Positions 1 through 7,990 of a stretch of 13,234 nucleotides of DNA are shown here, in pieces (the stretch's first letter is position 1; each line of letters opens with the position of its first letter). This DNA comes from Flavobacteriales bacterium UBA1959 (GTDB lineage: Bacteria > Bacteroidota > Bacteroidia > Flavobacteriales_D > Sanyastnellaceae). The stretch is from contig DDEH01000113.1 in the NCBI GenBank assembly GCA_002336085.1, positions 1 through 13,234 on the forward strand, given 5' to 3'. Made by a program: the position numbers and the translations under genes. Under the pieces are notes generated by a model. That model was not told the origin of the DNA and made no database searches. It saw only the letters and a list, made by a program, of their open reading frames with translations.

Positions 1-5
1 TTAGG

Positions 6-2282
6 ATGCTCTTGTTTGCCTTTTTTCTTGTTCTTAATTGGACGATGGCAGTGGCGCAAAGTATCCAGCATTCTGAAATCAATGGGCACATTCTTCGCAG
101 TGAATCTCAGATTCCTTTGCAGAATGTGTTGGTGGTGGCTTGGCCTTGTGGTCAAATCACTGCGACAGATCGGTTTGGTTTTTATCAGATTGAATGTCCT
201 GTTGGTATTGACTCCATTACCTGCTCAGCTTCATTTTTCGAGACACAAACGGTTCTTCCTGGACCAGGTGACCATGTGGATATTTGGTTGAACTCACTTG
301 ATGTGCAGTTGGACCAGGTGTCGATTGAATCCTTGCGCTCTCCAGAGCCTGAAGCTCAGCGGCTGTTGGGTCGTGATTTGATGCAAGCTTTGGATCGAAC
401 ACCGGGTCTCCAAAGTCTTGATTTGGGCGATGCTATGATGCAGCCTGTCGTTCGCGGTTTGGTTGGATCGAGGGTCGCCTTGCTTGAAGATGGAGTGCCT
501 CAGCAGGGTGGACGATGGGGGGCAGACCACGGAATTCTTGCGGATCCAGTTTTGTACGGTTCCATGGAATGGGTTCCGGGTGGAGGGCATCTTTGGATGG
601 GACCGGAATCGGTGGGTGGCGGATTGCGTCTGATGTCTCCAAAACCAAGTGAAAAGCTCGGAGAGATGACCGAATGTGGTGCATCTTTTCGGCAAGGCGA
701 TCAACGCGTGAAGACCCACGCCCTACATAGCGTCACGAGAAATAATCAGTTTTGGTATGTCGGAGTTTCTGGGTCTGCTTTTGGAAATCAGAACATTCCT
801 CAAACATCCTTCAGCTATCTCGGTCGCTCATATGCATTGGCCGATCGGATGTTGCCCAATACTTCAGGTCGTTCCATTCACGGAGCGGCTGGGTTGGAGC
901 GGTTGGCTTTGCGGGGCCATAAAGTCGAGGGTTCCATTCGGGTGTCTGATGTGGTTCAAGGATTATTTCCGGGGATTGTGGGTGTGCCGCGCCAAGGCGA
1001 TTTGGATGCGCAACCGCAGACTTACCTCTCCGGGATTCCGCAACAACATGCAACCCGCGTTCAGACGACCGGCAGTTGGAAATCCGGGGCCAGCAATCTC
1101 GGAAGTTCTCGTTCGGTGAAGGCTTCCCTTGCGTGGAATCGTCGACTGGAGTTAGCACCTCCTCATGCCCATGGATGGGGCCCTGAACCGGATTCAAATC
1201 TCAGTCTATCGTTGGATGAATGGACCGGGTTTTTGGAGTCTGTGAGGCGTGGACCCCATGGCACTTGGGGAATGCAATTGGAGGGTTTGGTGGTCGCCAC
1301 TTCAGGATGGGAGTTCTTGCTTCCCAGTCATCGCCGCATTCGGGGGTCAGTTTTGGGCGAAAAGAGCATCGGTATTCATCAACTGGGTATCCGTGCGGAT
1401 TTGGTCGGCACAGAACAGGTTGGGCATGAAGAGCCGCTCTACGATGCCGATGGATCGATTGTGGGATCTGATCGCCGCGCCGAAGCTATGCAACGCTTAA
1501 TTCCAGGTGGAATGGTTTCCTGGTTAATGAATGTAGAGCCGACGTCTTCTGATTGGACTGGAACAGCCTCCGTCGTGATTTATACGCGTGCCCCTAGCAA
1601 TTATGAATTGGGAGCTCATGGAATTCATCACGGCACCTTTCGATTCGAACAAGGCAATGCGGCTTTGCGGTCCGAAAAAGCTGTTGAAGCGCGTTTTCAA
1701 GCAAGCTCGGCAGCAAGCGAAACAAAATGGAATTGGCGTATTCAAGCCTTTTCTGCTTTGCATCGGGACTTCATTGCCTTGGGCCCTAGTGCAACGTTTG
1801 CTCCCATCTCACATGCGGGGCAGGTTTATACGTTCGAGGCTGTGAATGCTTTTCGTACGGGTTTTGAAGCGTCATTGAAGACGTCAAGAGGGGCATGGTC
1901 CGCGTCTGCTGATGGCTCGCTGCTGGGACAATGGGATGTGGCTACGGGTCTAGGGCTTCCCTTTACAACACCAGCACAAGTTTATTCTACCGTCGGACGA
2001 AGCATACGTAAACACCATCAATTGACGATTTCGTGCCGTGCCATCGCAGACGCAAATCTTACGGCACGAAATGAAGCACCCACAGAAGGTACTCTTTTGT
2101 GGGGAGTGGGCTGGAGCCTGGCTAGAAAAGCTGGTACCTGGTCCATCAATCTACACAATGCATCCAACACTGCATGGCTTGATCATACGAGCGCGTATCG
2201 CGCGTTGGGTCTCGTCGCTCAGGGTCGATGGATGCAAATCAGCTTTACCACTTTGGTGAAGCAAAGCAACAAAATCAAATAA
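6..2282 (+). CDS. TonB-dependent outer-membrane receptor, ZnuD/haem-receptor-like
   Basis: Predicted outer-membrane beta-barrel that imports a scarce ligand using TonB energy. Residues 1-17 form a hydrophobic signal peptide (cut near AVA-QS). Residues 20-95 resemble the carboxypeptidase-regulatory-like domain of Bacteroidota receptors, with three cysteines. About 100-215 is the plug, with RGLVGSRVALLEDG and WGADHG (171-176) followed by a DP pair. The barrel contains HGIHHGT (538-544) followed by a GNAALRSEK stretch, matching the GPHHxTGTFExGNPxLKxE motif of ZnuD-type receptors, and the C-terminus has the family's NLxNxxxxxxLxH...GLVAQGR pattern. Family knowledge links this subgroup to zinc or haem uptake; the substrate here is inferred. 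The signal peptide lacks a positive n-region and the codon before this ATG is AGG (Arg) with no in-frame stop visible, so the true start may lie just left of the window. The lipoprotein gene follows after 10 bases, suggesting one operon. Confidence 0.88.
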   Translation: MLLFAFFLVLNWTMAVAQSIQHSEINGHILRSESQIPLQNVLVVAWPCGQITATDRFGFYQIECPVGIDSITCSASFFETQTVLPGPGDHVDIWLNSLDVQLDQVSIESLRSPEPEAQRLLGRDLMQALDRTPGLQSLDLGDAMMQPVVRGLVGSRVALLEDGVPQQGGRWGADHGILADPVLYGSMEWVPGGGHLWMGPESVGGGLRLMSPKPSEKLGEMTECGASFRQGDQRVKTHALHSVTRNNQFWYVGVSGSAFGNQNIPQTSFSYLGRSYALADRMLPNTSGRSIHGAAGLERLALRGHKVEGSIRVSDVVQGLFPGIVGVPRQGDLDAQPQTYLSGIPQQHATRVQTTGSWKSGASNLGSSRSVKASLAWNRRLELAPPHAHGWGPEPDSNLSLSLDEWTGFLESVRRGPHGTWGMQLEGLVVATSGWEFLLPSHRRIRGSVLGEKSIGIHQLGIRADLVGTEQVGHEEPLYDADGSIVGSDRRAEAMQRLIPGGMVSWLMNVEPTSSDWTGTASVVIYTRAPSNYELGAHGIHHGTFRFEQGNAALRSEKAVEARFQASSAASETKWNWRIQAFSALHRDFIALGPSATFAPISHAGQVYTFEAVNAFRTGFEASLKTSRGAWSASADGSLLGQWDVATGLGLPFTTPAQVYSTVGRSIRKHHQLTISCRAIADANLTARNEAPTEGTLLWGVGWSLARKAGTWSINLHNASNTAWLDHTSAYRALGLVAQGRWMQISFTTLVKQSNKIK

Positions 2283-2292
2283 ATTTTTATCT

Positions 2293-3090
2293 ATGAATTT
2301 TTCTATTTCTAACTCTATTATGGCTTTGGCTAGTGTGGCCATTATTTTCACATCTTGTGGCAAAACAGACACTGAATTTCCTACCGTTTGCACGGAGGCT
2401 GGCAGCGAGACAAGTGTACTTGCTGACGAGATCGAAGCTATCGCTGGAACAACAGTCACAATTACTGATGTCTTCTGCGATAACGAAGAACTCAGTGAAG
2501 TCCGATGGGACATCCACAATGCTGCGGACCATTCTCATGAAGAAGGTGAATCTGAAGAAGGATTTGTTTTGCACAGTGGAACAGAATGGGAAGAGCTCGA
2601 AACCACTTCACTCACTGGAACGAGTAGCACGGTCTCTATCACGTTGGATATTCCGCTTACATCCCGTGGTGTATGGGATGTTGTGGTGTCCTTGGTTGAC
2701 GAGGCAGGCAATGCCGGTACAGACGTCGTGACTCAAATGCACATTGAGAATGAGCACCTCCCTGAATTCACGCTCAGCGCGGTGAACGGTGTTGATCCGG
2801 CGACTTGGACGGGCGAACCTGAATGGAGCGCTGGTGCATCAGTCACGTTGTCGGGAATGGTGAAGGATGAGGATGGTGTTGCAGCAGCAGTAATTTCTGT
2901 GGTACACGAAGCCGATGAGACAACCGTTTGGGAGTTAAGCCTGGAACCGAATGGTGTGACTGAATTGGAGTTTATTGTTGACGCGTTGATACCCGCCGAT
3001 GCAGAAGCAGGTGAGTATCATTTGGAAATGACTGCGACAGATGGAGCAGGAAATGCTATGGAGACAGGCTTCCACGTCGAAGTTGAGTAA
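2293..3090 (+). CDS. DUF4625-like lipoprotein with His-rich loop
   Basis: A 265-residue predicted lipoprotein. The signal peptide ends in FTSC, with Cys22 as the likely lipidated residue, so it should be anchored in a membrane, probably the outer one. The mature part consists of two tandem Ig-like beta domains (about 51-150 and 175-265), both ending in a D-x-AGNA-type strand. The first copy carries WDIHNAADHSHEE, with His75, His80 and His82 followed by an acidic run and His94. This resembles the His-rich IHN...HxH signature of DUF4625 proteins of Bacteroidota. Function is not established; the His/Glu cluster could bind a metal. The gene starts 10 bases after the receptor gene, with an AT-rich, SD-free leader, so the two are probably co-transcribed, with the lipoprotein possibly capturing ligand for the receptor. 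The DUF4625 call comes from motif memory, not a search. Confidence 0.8.
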   Translation: MNFSISNSIMALASVAIIFTSCGKTDTEFPTVCTEAGSETSVLADEIEAIAGTTVTITDVFCDNEELSEVRWDIHNAADHSHEEGESEEGFVLHSGTEWEELETTSLTGTSSTVSITLDIPLTSRGVWDVVVSLVDEAGNAGTDVVTQMHIENEHLPEFTLSAVNGVDPATWTGEPEWSAGASVTLSGMVKDEDGVAAAVISVVHEADETTVWELSLEPNGVTELEFIVDALIPADAEAGEYHLEMTATDGAGNAMETGFHVEVE

Positions 3091-3099
3091 ATGCCAATC

Positions 3100-3120
3100 G
3101 AGGTGCTGTGTTCAGCACTC
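3100..3120 (+). terminator. Weak hairpin after the lipoprotein gene
   Basis: GAGGTGCTG and CAGCACTC pair around a TGTT loop, with one bulged G, ten bases after the stop codon. Only a short T-rich stretch (TTTAT) follows, so this is at best a weak first terminator or a 3'-end stabilising hairpin preceding the stronger one at 3128. Confidence 0.4.
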
Positions 3121-3127
3121 TTTATAG

Positions 3128-3166
3128 AAGCTTTCTCATCCGTAGGGGTGGGAAAGCTTTTTTTTT
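3128..3166 (+). terminator. Strong intrinsic terminator of the receptor-lipoprotein operon
   Basis: Fourteen pairs (two of them G-T) form between 3128-3141 (AAGCTTTCTCATCC) and 3146-3159, with the four-base loop GTAG, followed by an unbroken T run at 3158-3166. It is a canonical intrinsic terminator. It ends only 30 bases before the start codon of the deiminase gene, leaving little room for a separate promoter downstream of it. Confidence 0.88.
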
Positions 3167-3196
3167 GCAATTTCGAAGCTCTGAAACAACCTCGTC

Positions 3197-4435
3197 ATGC
3201 GCATTCCCTTTCTGCTGGTCAATTGTCTTTTATTCATAGGCGCCTCGGCGCAGTATTCCATGCCGCATGAGGAATCTCCGCACGAAGGAACTTGGCTGCA
3301 ATGGCCGCATAATTTCACCTACGGTTCAGGTGCCGAAGATTTAGAGGCGAGTTGGGTGGATATGACAAAGGCGCTGACAACTGGAGAGCGCGTGCACATT
3401 ATCGCCTACAACGTTGATCAGATTTCTGATATCACAAATATGCTTCAATCGGCAGATGTGGGTATGGGGCAAGTGGATTTTCAAATTTGTCAAAACGACG
3501 ACTTCTGGGTGCGCGACAATGGACCCATTTTTGTGCAGGACGAGTTGGGCGATTGGCTCATTTTGGATTGGGGGTTCAACGGTTGGGGCGGAGATACGCC
3601 TTTTGAATTGGATGATGCAGTTCCCTCAGTAATTGCAGGAAACCTCAGCATTCCGGTCATCGATCTTAGCGCCATGGTCTTGGAGGGCGGAGCCATTGAA
3701 GTAGATGGTCAGGGAACCCTGATGGCAACGCGTTCGTCCATCACAGGAGACGACCGCAATCCCGGATTGACAGAAACTGAAATCGAGGATTACCTGAGCC
3801 AATACCTCGGAGTGCAGCAGATCATTTGGTTGGATGGTGAGTTTGGGGGTGCTGAAGACATCACGGATCAGCACATCGATGGCTTTGTCAAATTCGTGGG
3901 AAACCACACGTTGGTGACTATGAATGATGCGGACCTCGCCTATTGGTATGTCGGGACGGGTGACCGAAACATTATTGACCAAGCAGCAAATACGGAAGGG
4001 GCTCCTTATCAACGCGTCAACCTCCCGCTGACGCAGTTTCCTGTTCAGACTACCTCGGGTCAAAATGTGGGTTTTCGCAGCAGTTATGTCAACTTTTATG
4101 TAGCCAATGATGTCGTGCTGGTTCCTGAGTACAATGATCCTCAGGATGAGGTTGCGCTTGAAATCATTCAAGGCCTCTATCCTGATCGCATAGCGATGGG
4201 CATCAACTGCCAAAATATGTTGCTGTGGGGTGGAATGGTGCATTGCGTTACACAACAGCAGCCGCTTGGCTCTGGAGCCATGACCATGCTAGAGAATTCG
4301 TCTCTGCGTGATCACGGGAGGTGCATCAAACGGATTGATTTGAGAGGACGAGAAATCGATCAGGTGATTCCAGGCCAGTTTTGCATTCAGCTGTTTGAGG
4401 ACGGTTGGGCTCAAGTTGTGATTCAAGGCAACTGA
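3197..4435 (+). CDS. Exported agmatine/peptidyl-arginine deiminase family enzyme
   Basis: A 412-residue member of the PAD_porph/agmatine deiminase family, which hydrolyses the guanidinium group of agmatine or peptidyl-arginine to a ureido group plus ammonia. Residues 1-18 are a signal peptide (GASA-QY), so the enzyme is exported, unlike cytosolic AguA. Catalytic features are intact: WVRDNGP (104-110, Asp107), DQHIDG (His226, Asp228) and GGMVHCVTQQ with nucleophile Cys350. The pocket-lining segment FNGWGGD follows the agmatine deiminase pattern rather than the Arg-bearing loop of Porphyromonas PPAD. The last ~35 residues (IDLRGREID... PGQFCIQLFEDG) resemble the end of a T9SS type A sorting domain but lack the usual YPNP start. 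The gene stands alone between two terminators. Substrate choice (free agmatine, or C-terminal arginine of peptides) cannot be read with certainty. Confidence 0.92.
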   Translation: MRIPFLLVNCLLFIGASAQYSMPHEESPHEGTWLQWPHNFTYGSGAEDLEASWVDMTKALTTGERVHIIAYNVDQISDITNMLQSADVGMGQVDFQICQNDDFWVRDNGPIFVQDELGDWLILDWGFNGWGGDTPFELDDAVPSVIAGNLSIPVIDLSAMVLEGGAIEVDGQGTLMATRSSITGDDRNPGLTETEIEDYLSQYLGVQQIIWLDGEFGGAEDITDQHIDGFVKFVGNHTLVTMNDADLAYWYVGTGDRNIIDQAANTEGAPYQRVNLPLTQFPVQTTSGQNVGFRSSYVNFYVANDVVLVPEYNDPQDEVALEIIQGLYPDRIAMGINCQNMLLWGGMVHCVTQQQPLGSGAMTMLENSSLRDHGRCIKRIDLRGREIDQVIPGQFCIQLFEDGWAQVVIQGN

Positions 4436-4454
4436 CTGCGGCTGATTTTTAATC

Positions 4455-4484
4455 AAAAAAAAAGCCCGCACGAGGCGGGCTTTT
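4455..4484. terminator. Bidirectional terminator between convergent genes
   Basis: A perfect ten-pair stem joins 4460-4469 (AAAAGCCCGC) and 4475-4484 (GCGGGCTTTT) around the loop ACGAG. A nine-A run at 4455-4463 gives a strong U tract when read on the minus strand, while four T's serve the plus strand. It lies 19 bases after the deiminase stop and 20 bases beyond the stop of the minus-strand fasciclin gene, so it should end both transcripts. Confidence 0.9.
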
Positions 4485-4504
4485 CTTCAGCAGACTTGCC
4501 GTCA

Positions 4505-6784
4505 TCATTGAATGACTACGCGCAAGGTTTTTGAGGCTGTTGCATTTGATGTCAATTGCAAGAAGTACAAACCGCTTTGCATTCCGGATAGCTCAACGGG
4601 AGTGCAGCCGCTGCCGTTTATTTCGCGCACGAGGCTCCCTGAAATATCAACCAATCGTCCCTTCCAAACCGCATTTGCTTCGAGTCCGGAAACCATGAAG
4701 TAATCTGTTGCTGGATTTGGATAAATGATGGCGTCAGCTAACACGGTGTTTGCTTCATTCACACTGTTGACTGAACCGCTTTCACCACCGTTGAGAACCG
4801 TGATGGTAAAGCCGCTCAGGAATCCACCCAACATGCCCAATGAATCCACTGATATGGATTCGCAGTAGCTATCGGAACATCCTGCGGCATCATCCGTTAC
4901 GGTCAAGCAAAGGGTGTAAGGACCGTCTGTGATGTACTGCCATGAGGTGAACGGCTCGTTACTTGTTCCTTCGTCTCCGAAATCCCAAGCATAACTTGCG
5001 TTGATGTTGTAGTCGTAAATCGTGATGTTCACAGCGCCTGGAATGGAATCTCCGCTTGCCGAGATCCCTTGAGACAGCTCGAACTCCGCATTGCATTGAG
5101 CATCATCACCTTCAGCGCAGGCTGCGATGCCTTCCACGCTCTGTGGTGCTTCGAATTCAGAGGATTGATCTACGAGCAACTCGCCATTCGGACCGTATAC
5201 GAGGTAGCCGCAGGCATCGGCATAAATTACAGGCTCGGTGACAGCGAAGCCAATACCCCCTGTGTTTACCGGTACAAAAGATTTGCCATGCCAGAAGGTT
5301 GACCAGCTAGGGGCGTACGTGCCGAAAGGATCGAAATCGATGGTGGCGTAGCTGCCATATTCGTAAGAAAAGACTTCAAGAGCACCGCCAATCCAACCTT
5401 GTTGGGATTCATCGATGAAGAGGATCTCCACAAAGCCACATGAAAAGTCCGTATCACAGGGCTTCAAACCAAATACGCTTCCCGCTCCAAAGTTCGTGTC
5501 ATCTGCGGTTTCAAAAAGCACATTCCCATTTTCATCCAGAACTTCATAAGAAGGCCATCCGGATCCGTTCGTATTGGTGAAGAGGATATCGATTACGGAA
5601 CCTTCGTTTGCAGCGAACGAGAACGCACTCGTTCCAAGTTCTTCCGGAACTCCATTAAAGTCTTCATCAATTGCCAGCTCGTTATTGGTTTCAGAGGCAA
5701 TCATGATGCCGTCGACGTAGATGTCCACGGTAGATCCACCCCAATCTTCCCAATCACTCGCGTTATACAAGTTGATGGTCCAAGTTCCACAGGTTCCTTC
5801 TACTGCTGGGATGTCCAACGGCAACACTTCGGCCAAAGAATGCACCACACCATTGTAGGCAAGAATGTCCACAATTTCAATCACTGCTCCTGAGGCTGTT
5901 GCTCCAGAATCGCCGAGACCAATCTCGATGGTTTCTCCATTCAAAGTGGTCAAGACCTGACCATCACTCAAATCGCCACTTTCATATACACCGACAACGA
6001 TGTGGCGTTCAACGAACTCCTCCACATTTTGTGAGTTGATGAAATCGTTTGCATCCGAATAGCCATTGATAAGAGCATATGCAGTCACTGCATCATCAGA
6101 AGGGGCAAACACGGTGTAAGGTCCTGGGAGTGGATCACCATTGTTGTCATCATCTGCCTCCAATGCCTGAGCGCTGAGGTATTCGACTAAATAAGCATTG
6201 ATGATTCCTGAAGTGAAAGATGTATGCGCTTCACTCTGAGCGATAGCCGTTACGACGGTTGCCTCAGGAAAACCACTTGGGGCAATTGTTTTATCGATTA
6301 CGTGAATGACACCATTGTCTGCGATAATATCGGTTTGGATCACATTGGCATCGTTGATCATGACGCCTGCTCCGACGGAGACGCTTAGGCTTTGGCCTTG
6401 CAACGTAGGCAACGACATGCCGTCGGCTAAATCAGCCGCCATGTAAGTGCCTGGGACGATGTGGTAGTTCAATGCCATGGGCAAGTCCGAGAATCCAGCC
6501 AAGTCCCATTGATTCAGATTCATCAAGGCCATCACTTCTTCCACCGCATCTTGGTTCGGAACAAAAACAGTGTATTCGCTGTCTTCGTCGTCTAATTGTT
6601 CGATGTTTAAATATTGGAATATATAGCCTGAGTTGAAGCAACACGGCTCGGGGACAGAGTCATTGACATACATGATGCCATTCATAGCATCATCTAATGT
6701 GTAGGACCATTGAGCGTTGGCACTTTGGCCAAAAGTCAGCGCTAAGCAAATCGCCGCACTCGTCTTGAGAATATTCGTTGTCAT
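4505..6784 (-). CDS. Secreted fasciclin-PKD protein with T9SS sorting domain
   Basis: A 759-residue exported protein, probably surface-bound or released by type IX secretion and acting in adhesion or matrix contact. The start is placed at the ATG at 6784 because it gives a clean signal peptide (MTTNILKTSAAICLALTFG..., cut after ANA); an in-frame ATG at 6829 would add 15 non-signal-like residues. Order of domains: FAS1 (26-168, with NYHIVPG and a DNGVIHVID strand), FAS1 (169-325, with YTVFAPSDDAV and YNGVVHSL), two related beta domains starting with Cys (332-443 and 449-556), PKD (564-645, with YAWDFGDEGTS) and a complete type A sorting domain (684-759, IIYPNPATDYF to the end). Paired cysteines suggest disulfides. 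No enzymatic motif is seen. It has its own likely promoter at 6815-6846 and is divergent from the SH3-domain gene. Confidence 0.93.
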   Translation of the reverse strand: MTTNILKTSAAICLALTFGQSANAQWSYTLDDAMNGIMYVNDSVPEPCCFNSGYIFQYLNIEQLDDEDSEYTVFVPNQDAVEEVMALMNLNQWDLAGFSDLPMALNYHIVPGTYMAADLADGMSLPTLQGQSLSVSVGAGVMINDANVIQTDIIADNGVIHVIDKTIAPSGFPEATVVTAIAQSEAHTSFTSGIINAYLVEYLSAQALEADDDNNGDPLPGPYTVFAPSDDAVTAYALINGYSDANDFINSQNVEEFVERHIVVGVYESGDLSDGQVLTTLNGETIEIGLGDSGATASGAVIEIVDILAYNGVVHSLAEVLPLDIPAVEGTCGTWTINLYNASDWEDWGGSTVDIYVDGIMIASETNNELAIDEDFNGVPEELGTSAFSFAANEGSVIDILFTNTNGSGWPSYEVLDENGNVLFETADDTNFGAGSVFGLKPCDTDFSCGFVEILFIDESQQGWIGGALEVFSYEYGSYATIDFDPFGTYAPSWSTFWHGKSFVPVNTGGIGFAVTEPVIYADACGYLVYGPNGELLVDQSSEFEAPQSVEGIAACAEGDDAQCNAEFELSQGISASGDSIPGAVNITIYDYNINASYAWDFGDEGTSNEPFTSWQYITDGPYTLCLTVTDDAAGCSDSYCESISVDSLGMLGGFLSGFTITVLNGGESGSVNSVNEANTVLADAIIYPNPATDYFMVSGLEANAVWKGRLVDISGSLVREINGSGCTPVELSGMQSGLYFLQLTSNATASKTLRVVIQ

Positions 6785-6814
6785 TGAGAAATGTCTTTCA
6801 GTTTCGTTTGCCCA

Positions 6815-6846
6815 CAATACTATACTCATTCAAAGTGTGTGACAAA
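6815..6846 (-). promoter_or_regulatory. Possible Bacteroidota-type promoter of the fasciclin gene
   Basis: On the minus strand a TTTG (6843-6846) lies 20 bases upstream of TAGTATTG (6815-6822), which matches the TAnnTTTG -7 consensus of Bacteroidota at all but one position. The -7 box ends 30 bases before the ATG at 6784, a normal leader length. No Shine-Dalgarno sequence is visible. Confidence 0.35.
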
Positions 6847-6990
6847 CAGACTGTCATTTGGGCTGATTTTGATCATAAATTTTAGATCACTTGATTTAAA
6901 GCGATTGAAGTTGGGTTTTGTTTTACTGTCTTGGCCCAATTCTTGTTCTTAAATTGTTGAATCGGCAATTGCATTAAATTGCAGCAAGTC

Positions 6991-7968
6991 ATGCGCTACT
7001 TCATTTTCATTTTGTTTTTTTTGTTCTCATGCATCTGTCAAGCACAAGCATTACGAGCCATTGCCCGCGACGGGTTGCTGCTCCGTGCCAAGCCTTCCAA
7101 AACGTCTGAGGTGCTTGCAGTGGTGCCTTTTGGCGCTGCAGTTGTTGGCGAAGCGAAGGTTGAAAAACGCGAAAGGGTCGATGGGTTGACCGGATTTTGG
7201 GTTTCTGTATTCTTTGAAGGCAAAGCAGGTTATGCTTTTTCTGCGCATTTGCTCCCTGCGATTCGTCCGATTTCGGATTGGGAACTAAAAGGCTCTACCG
7301 ATTGCATCATCCTTCCTAGGTCCCGACCACATACTGAGTTTGAACCTGAGTTGAGGCCAAATACGTTTCAGGCGAATTTTTATCATCCTGATTATTTCTG
7401 GTATGGAATGAAAATGCGAGACCGCGATATGATCTTCGAGCCAGTCCAAGTGGTGGTCTCACATTATTCATATTCCCCAGAACGGATGGGCGATATGCCA
7501 GAAGATTACCGTGAAACCGGTTTTTTCTATGAAGTTGTAGGTTCTGTTGCCTTTGATCGGTTGGTCGTTTCACAGCAAAAGTTGCCGGCAACCGCCCTTG
7601 CATCCGAGGAAACGAATGTTTCACTCATCGAGCACCCTTATCCAGATCCTTCCCACGGGGTTTCGGTGGTCTTTGAATCGAATGACCAACAGTATAGTTT
7701 GGAGTCTGCTCTCTCACCAGATGGTCATCAGTTGGAAGTTGAGCTGCTCATCGATGCTTCCTCGGTTGATACATTGTACCAAGGATACGGTCAAACATTC
7801 TTGAATGTAATGTGGTCCGGCGATTTGAATGGAGATGGGGCGTTGGATTTTTTGCTCAAAGAAGAGTCGCTTGCCTCTTGCTGCGGTTGCCATGCCTATT
7901 CTAGGTATGCCTATTCCCGACAAAACGAGGCCGGCCTTTATTATGATTTCTCCAATGATTTTTGGTAA
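6991..7968 (+). CDS. Exported SH3-domain protein with DxNxDG calcium-loop motif
   Basis: A 325-residue predicted exported protein of unknown role. The ATG at 6991 is chosen because it opens a typical signal peptide (MRYFIFILFFLFSC..., cut near CQA-QA); a TTG at 6979 would only add four residues. LFSC could be read as an imperfect lipobox. Residues 20-86 look like a bacterial SH3 domain (RDGLLLRAKPSKTSEVLAVV, then a GKAGYAFSAHL end strand), a fold often linked to peptidoglycan or ligand binding. The middle is unrecognised. Near the C-terminus GDLNGDGALDF (Asp278, Asn280, Asp282, Asp286) has the spacing of a calcium-binding loop as in FG-GAP or dockerin motifs, followed by CCGC. Similar proteins in Bacteroidota tend to pair an SH3 domain with a DxDGDGxxD segment, from memory. 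The next gene follows after 22 bases, so the two are probably one operon. Confidence 0.8.
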   Translation: MRYFIFILFFLFSCICQAQALRAIARDGLLLRAKPSKTSEVLAVVPFGAAVVGEAKVEKRERVDGLTGFWVSVFFEGKAGYAFSAHLLPAIRPISDWELKGSTDCIILPRSRPHTEFEPELRPNTFQANFYHPDYFWYGMKMRDRDMIFEPVQVVVSHYSYSPERMGDMPEDYRETGFFYEVVGSVAFDRLVVSQQKLPATALASEETNVSLIEHPYPDPSHGVSVVFESNDQQYSLESALSPDGHQLEVELLIDASSVDTLYQGYGQTFLNVMWSGDLNGDGALDFLLKEESLASCCGCHAYSRYAYSRQNEAGLYYDFSNDFW

Positions 7969-7990
7969 GAGCAGCACGTCAGATCATTCC

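Noticed and set aside
294..719. 141-codon minus-strand frame within the receptor gene
   Set aside because: It is a shadow of the plug-domain coding region with a basic, low-complexity translation.
3626..4255. 209-codon open frame antisense to the deiminase gene
   Set aside because: The plus-strand frame encodes a clear enzyme with intact catalytic motifs; the antisense translation has no recognisable domain or signal peptide.
6785..6829. Upstream in-frame ATG adding 15 residues to the fasciclin protein
   Set aside because: The extra residues are charged and precede a complete signal peptide; the predicted promoter -7 box would also fall inside the extension.
6870..6889. TGATC / GATCA inverted repeat in the divergent intergenic region
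   Set aside because: Arms are only five bases with a ten-base AT-rich spacer, so it may be chance; no second copy was seen to support an operator.
7816..7968. Suspicion that the SH3-domain protein is truncated by a frameshift at its C-terminus
   Set aside because: The reading frame ends naturally with good spacing to the next gene, and I could not find a continuation of the family's C-terminal pattern in another frame.
7829..7990. Upstream start for the unknown exported protein
   Set aside because: It would overlap the SH3-domain gene by 140 bases and place 54 residues before a clear signal peptide.
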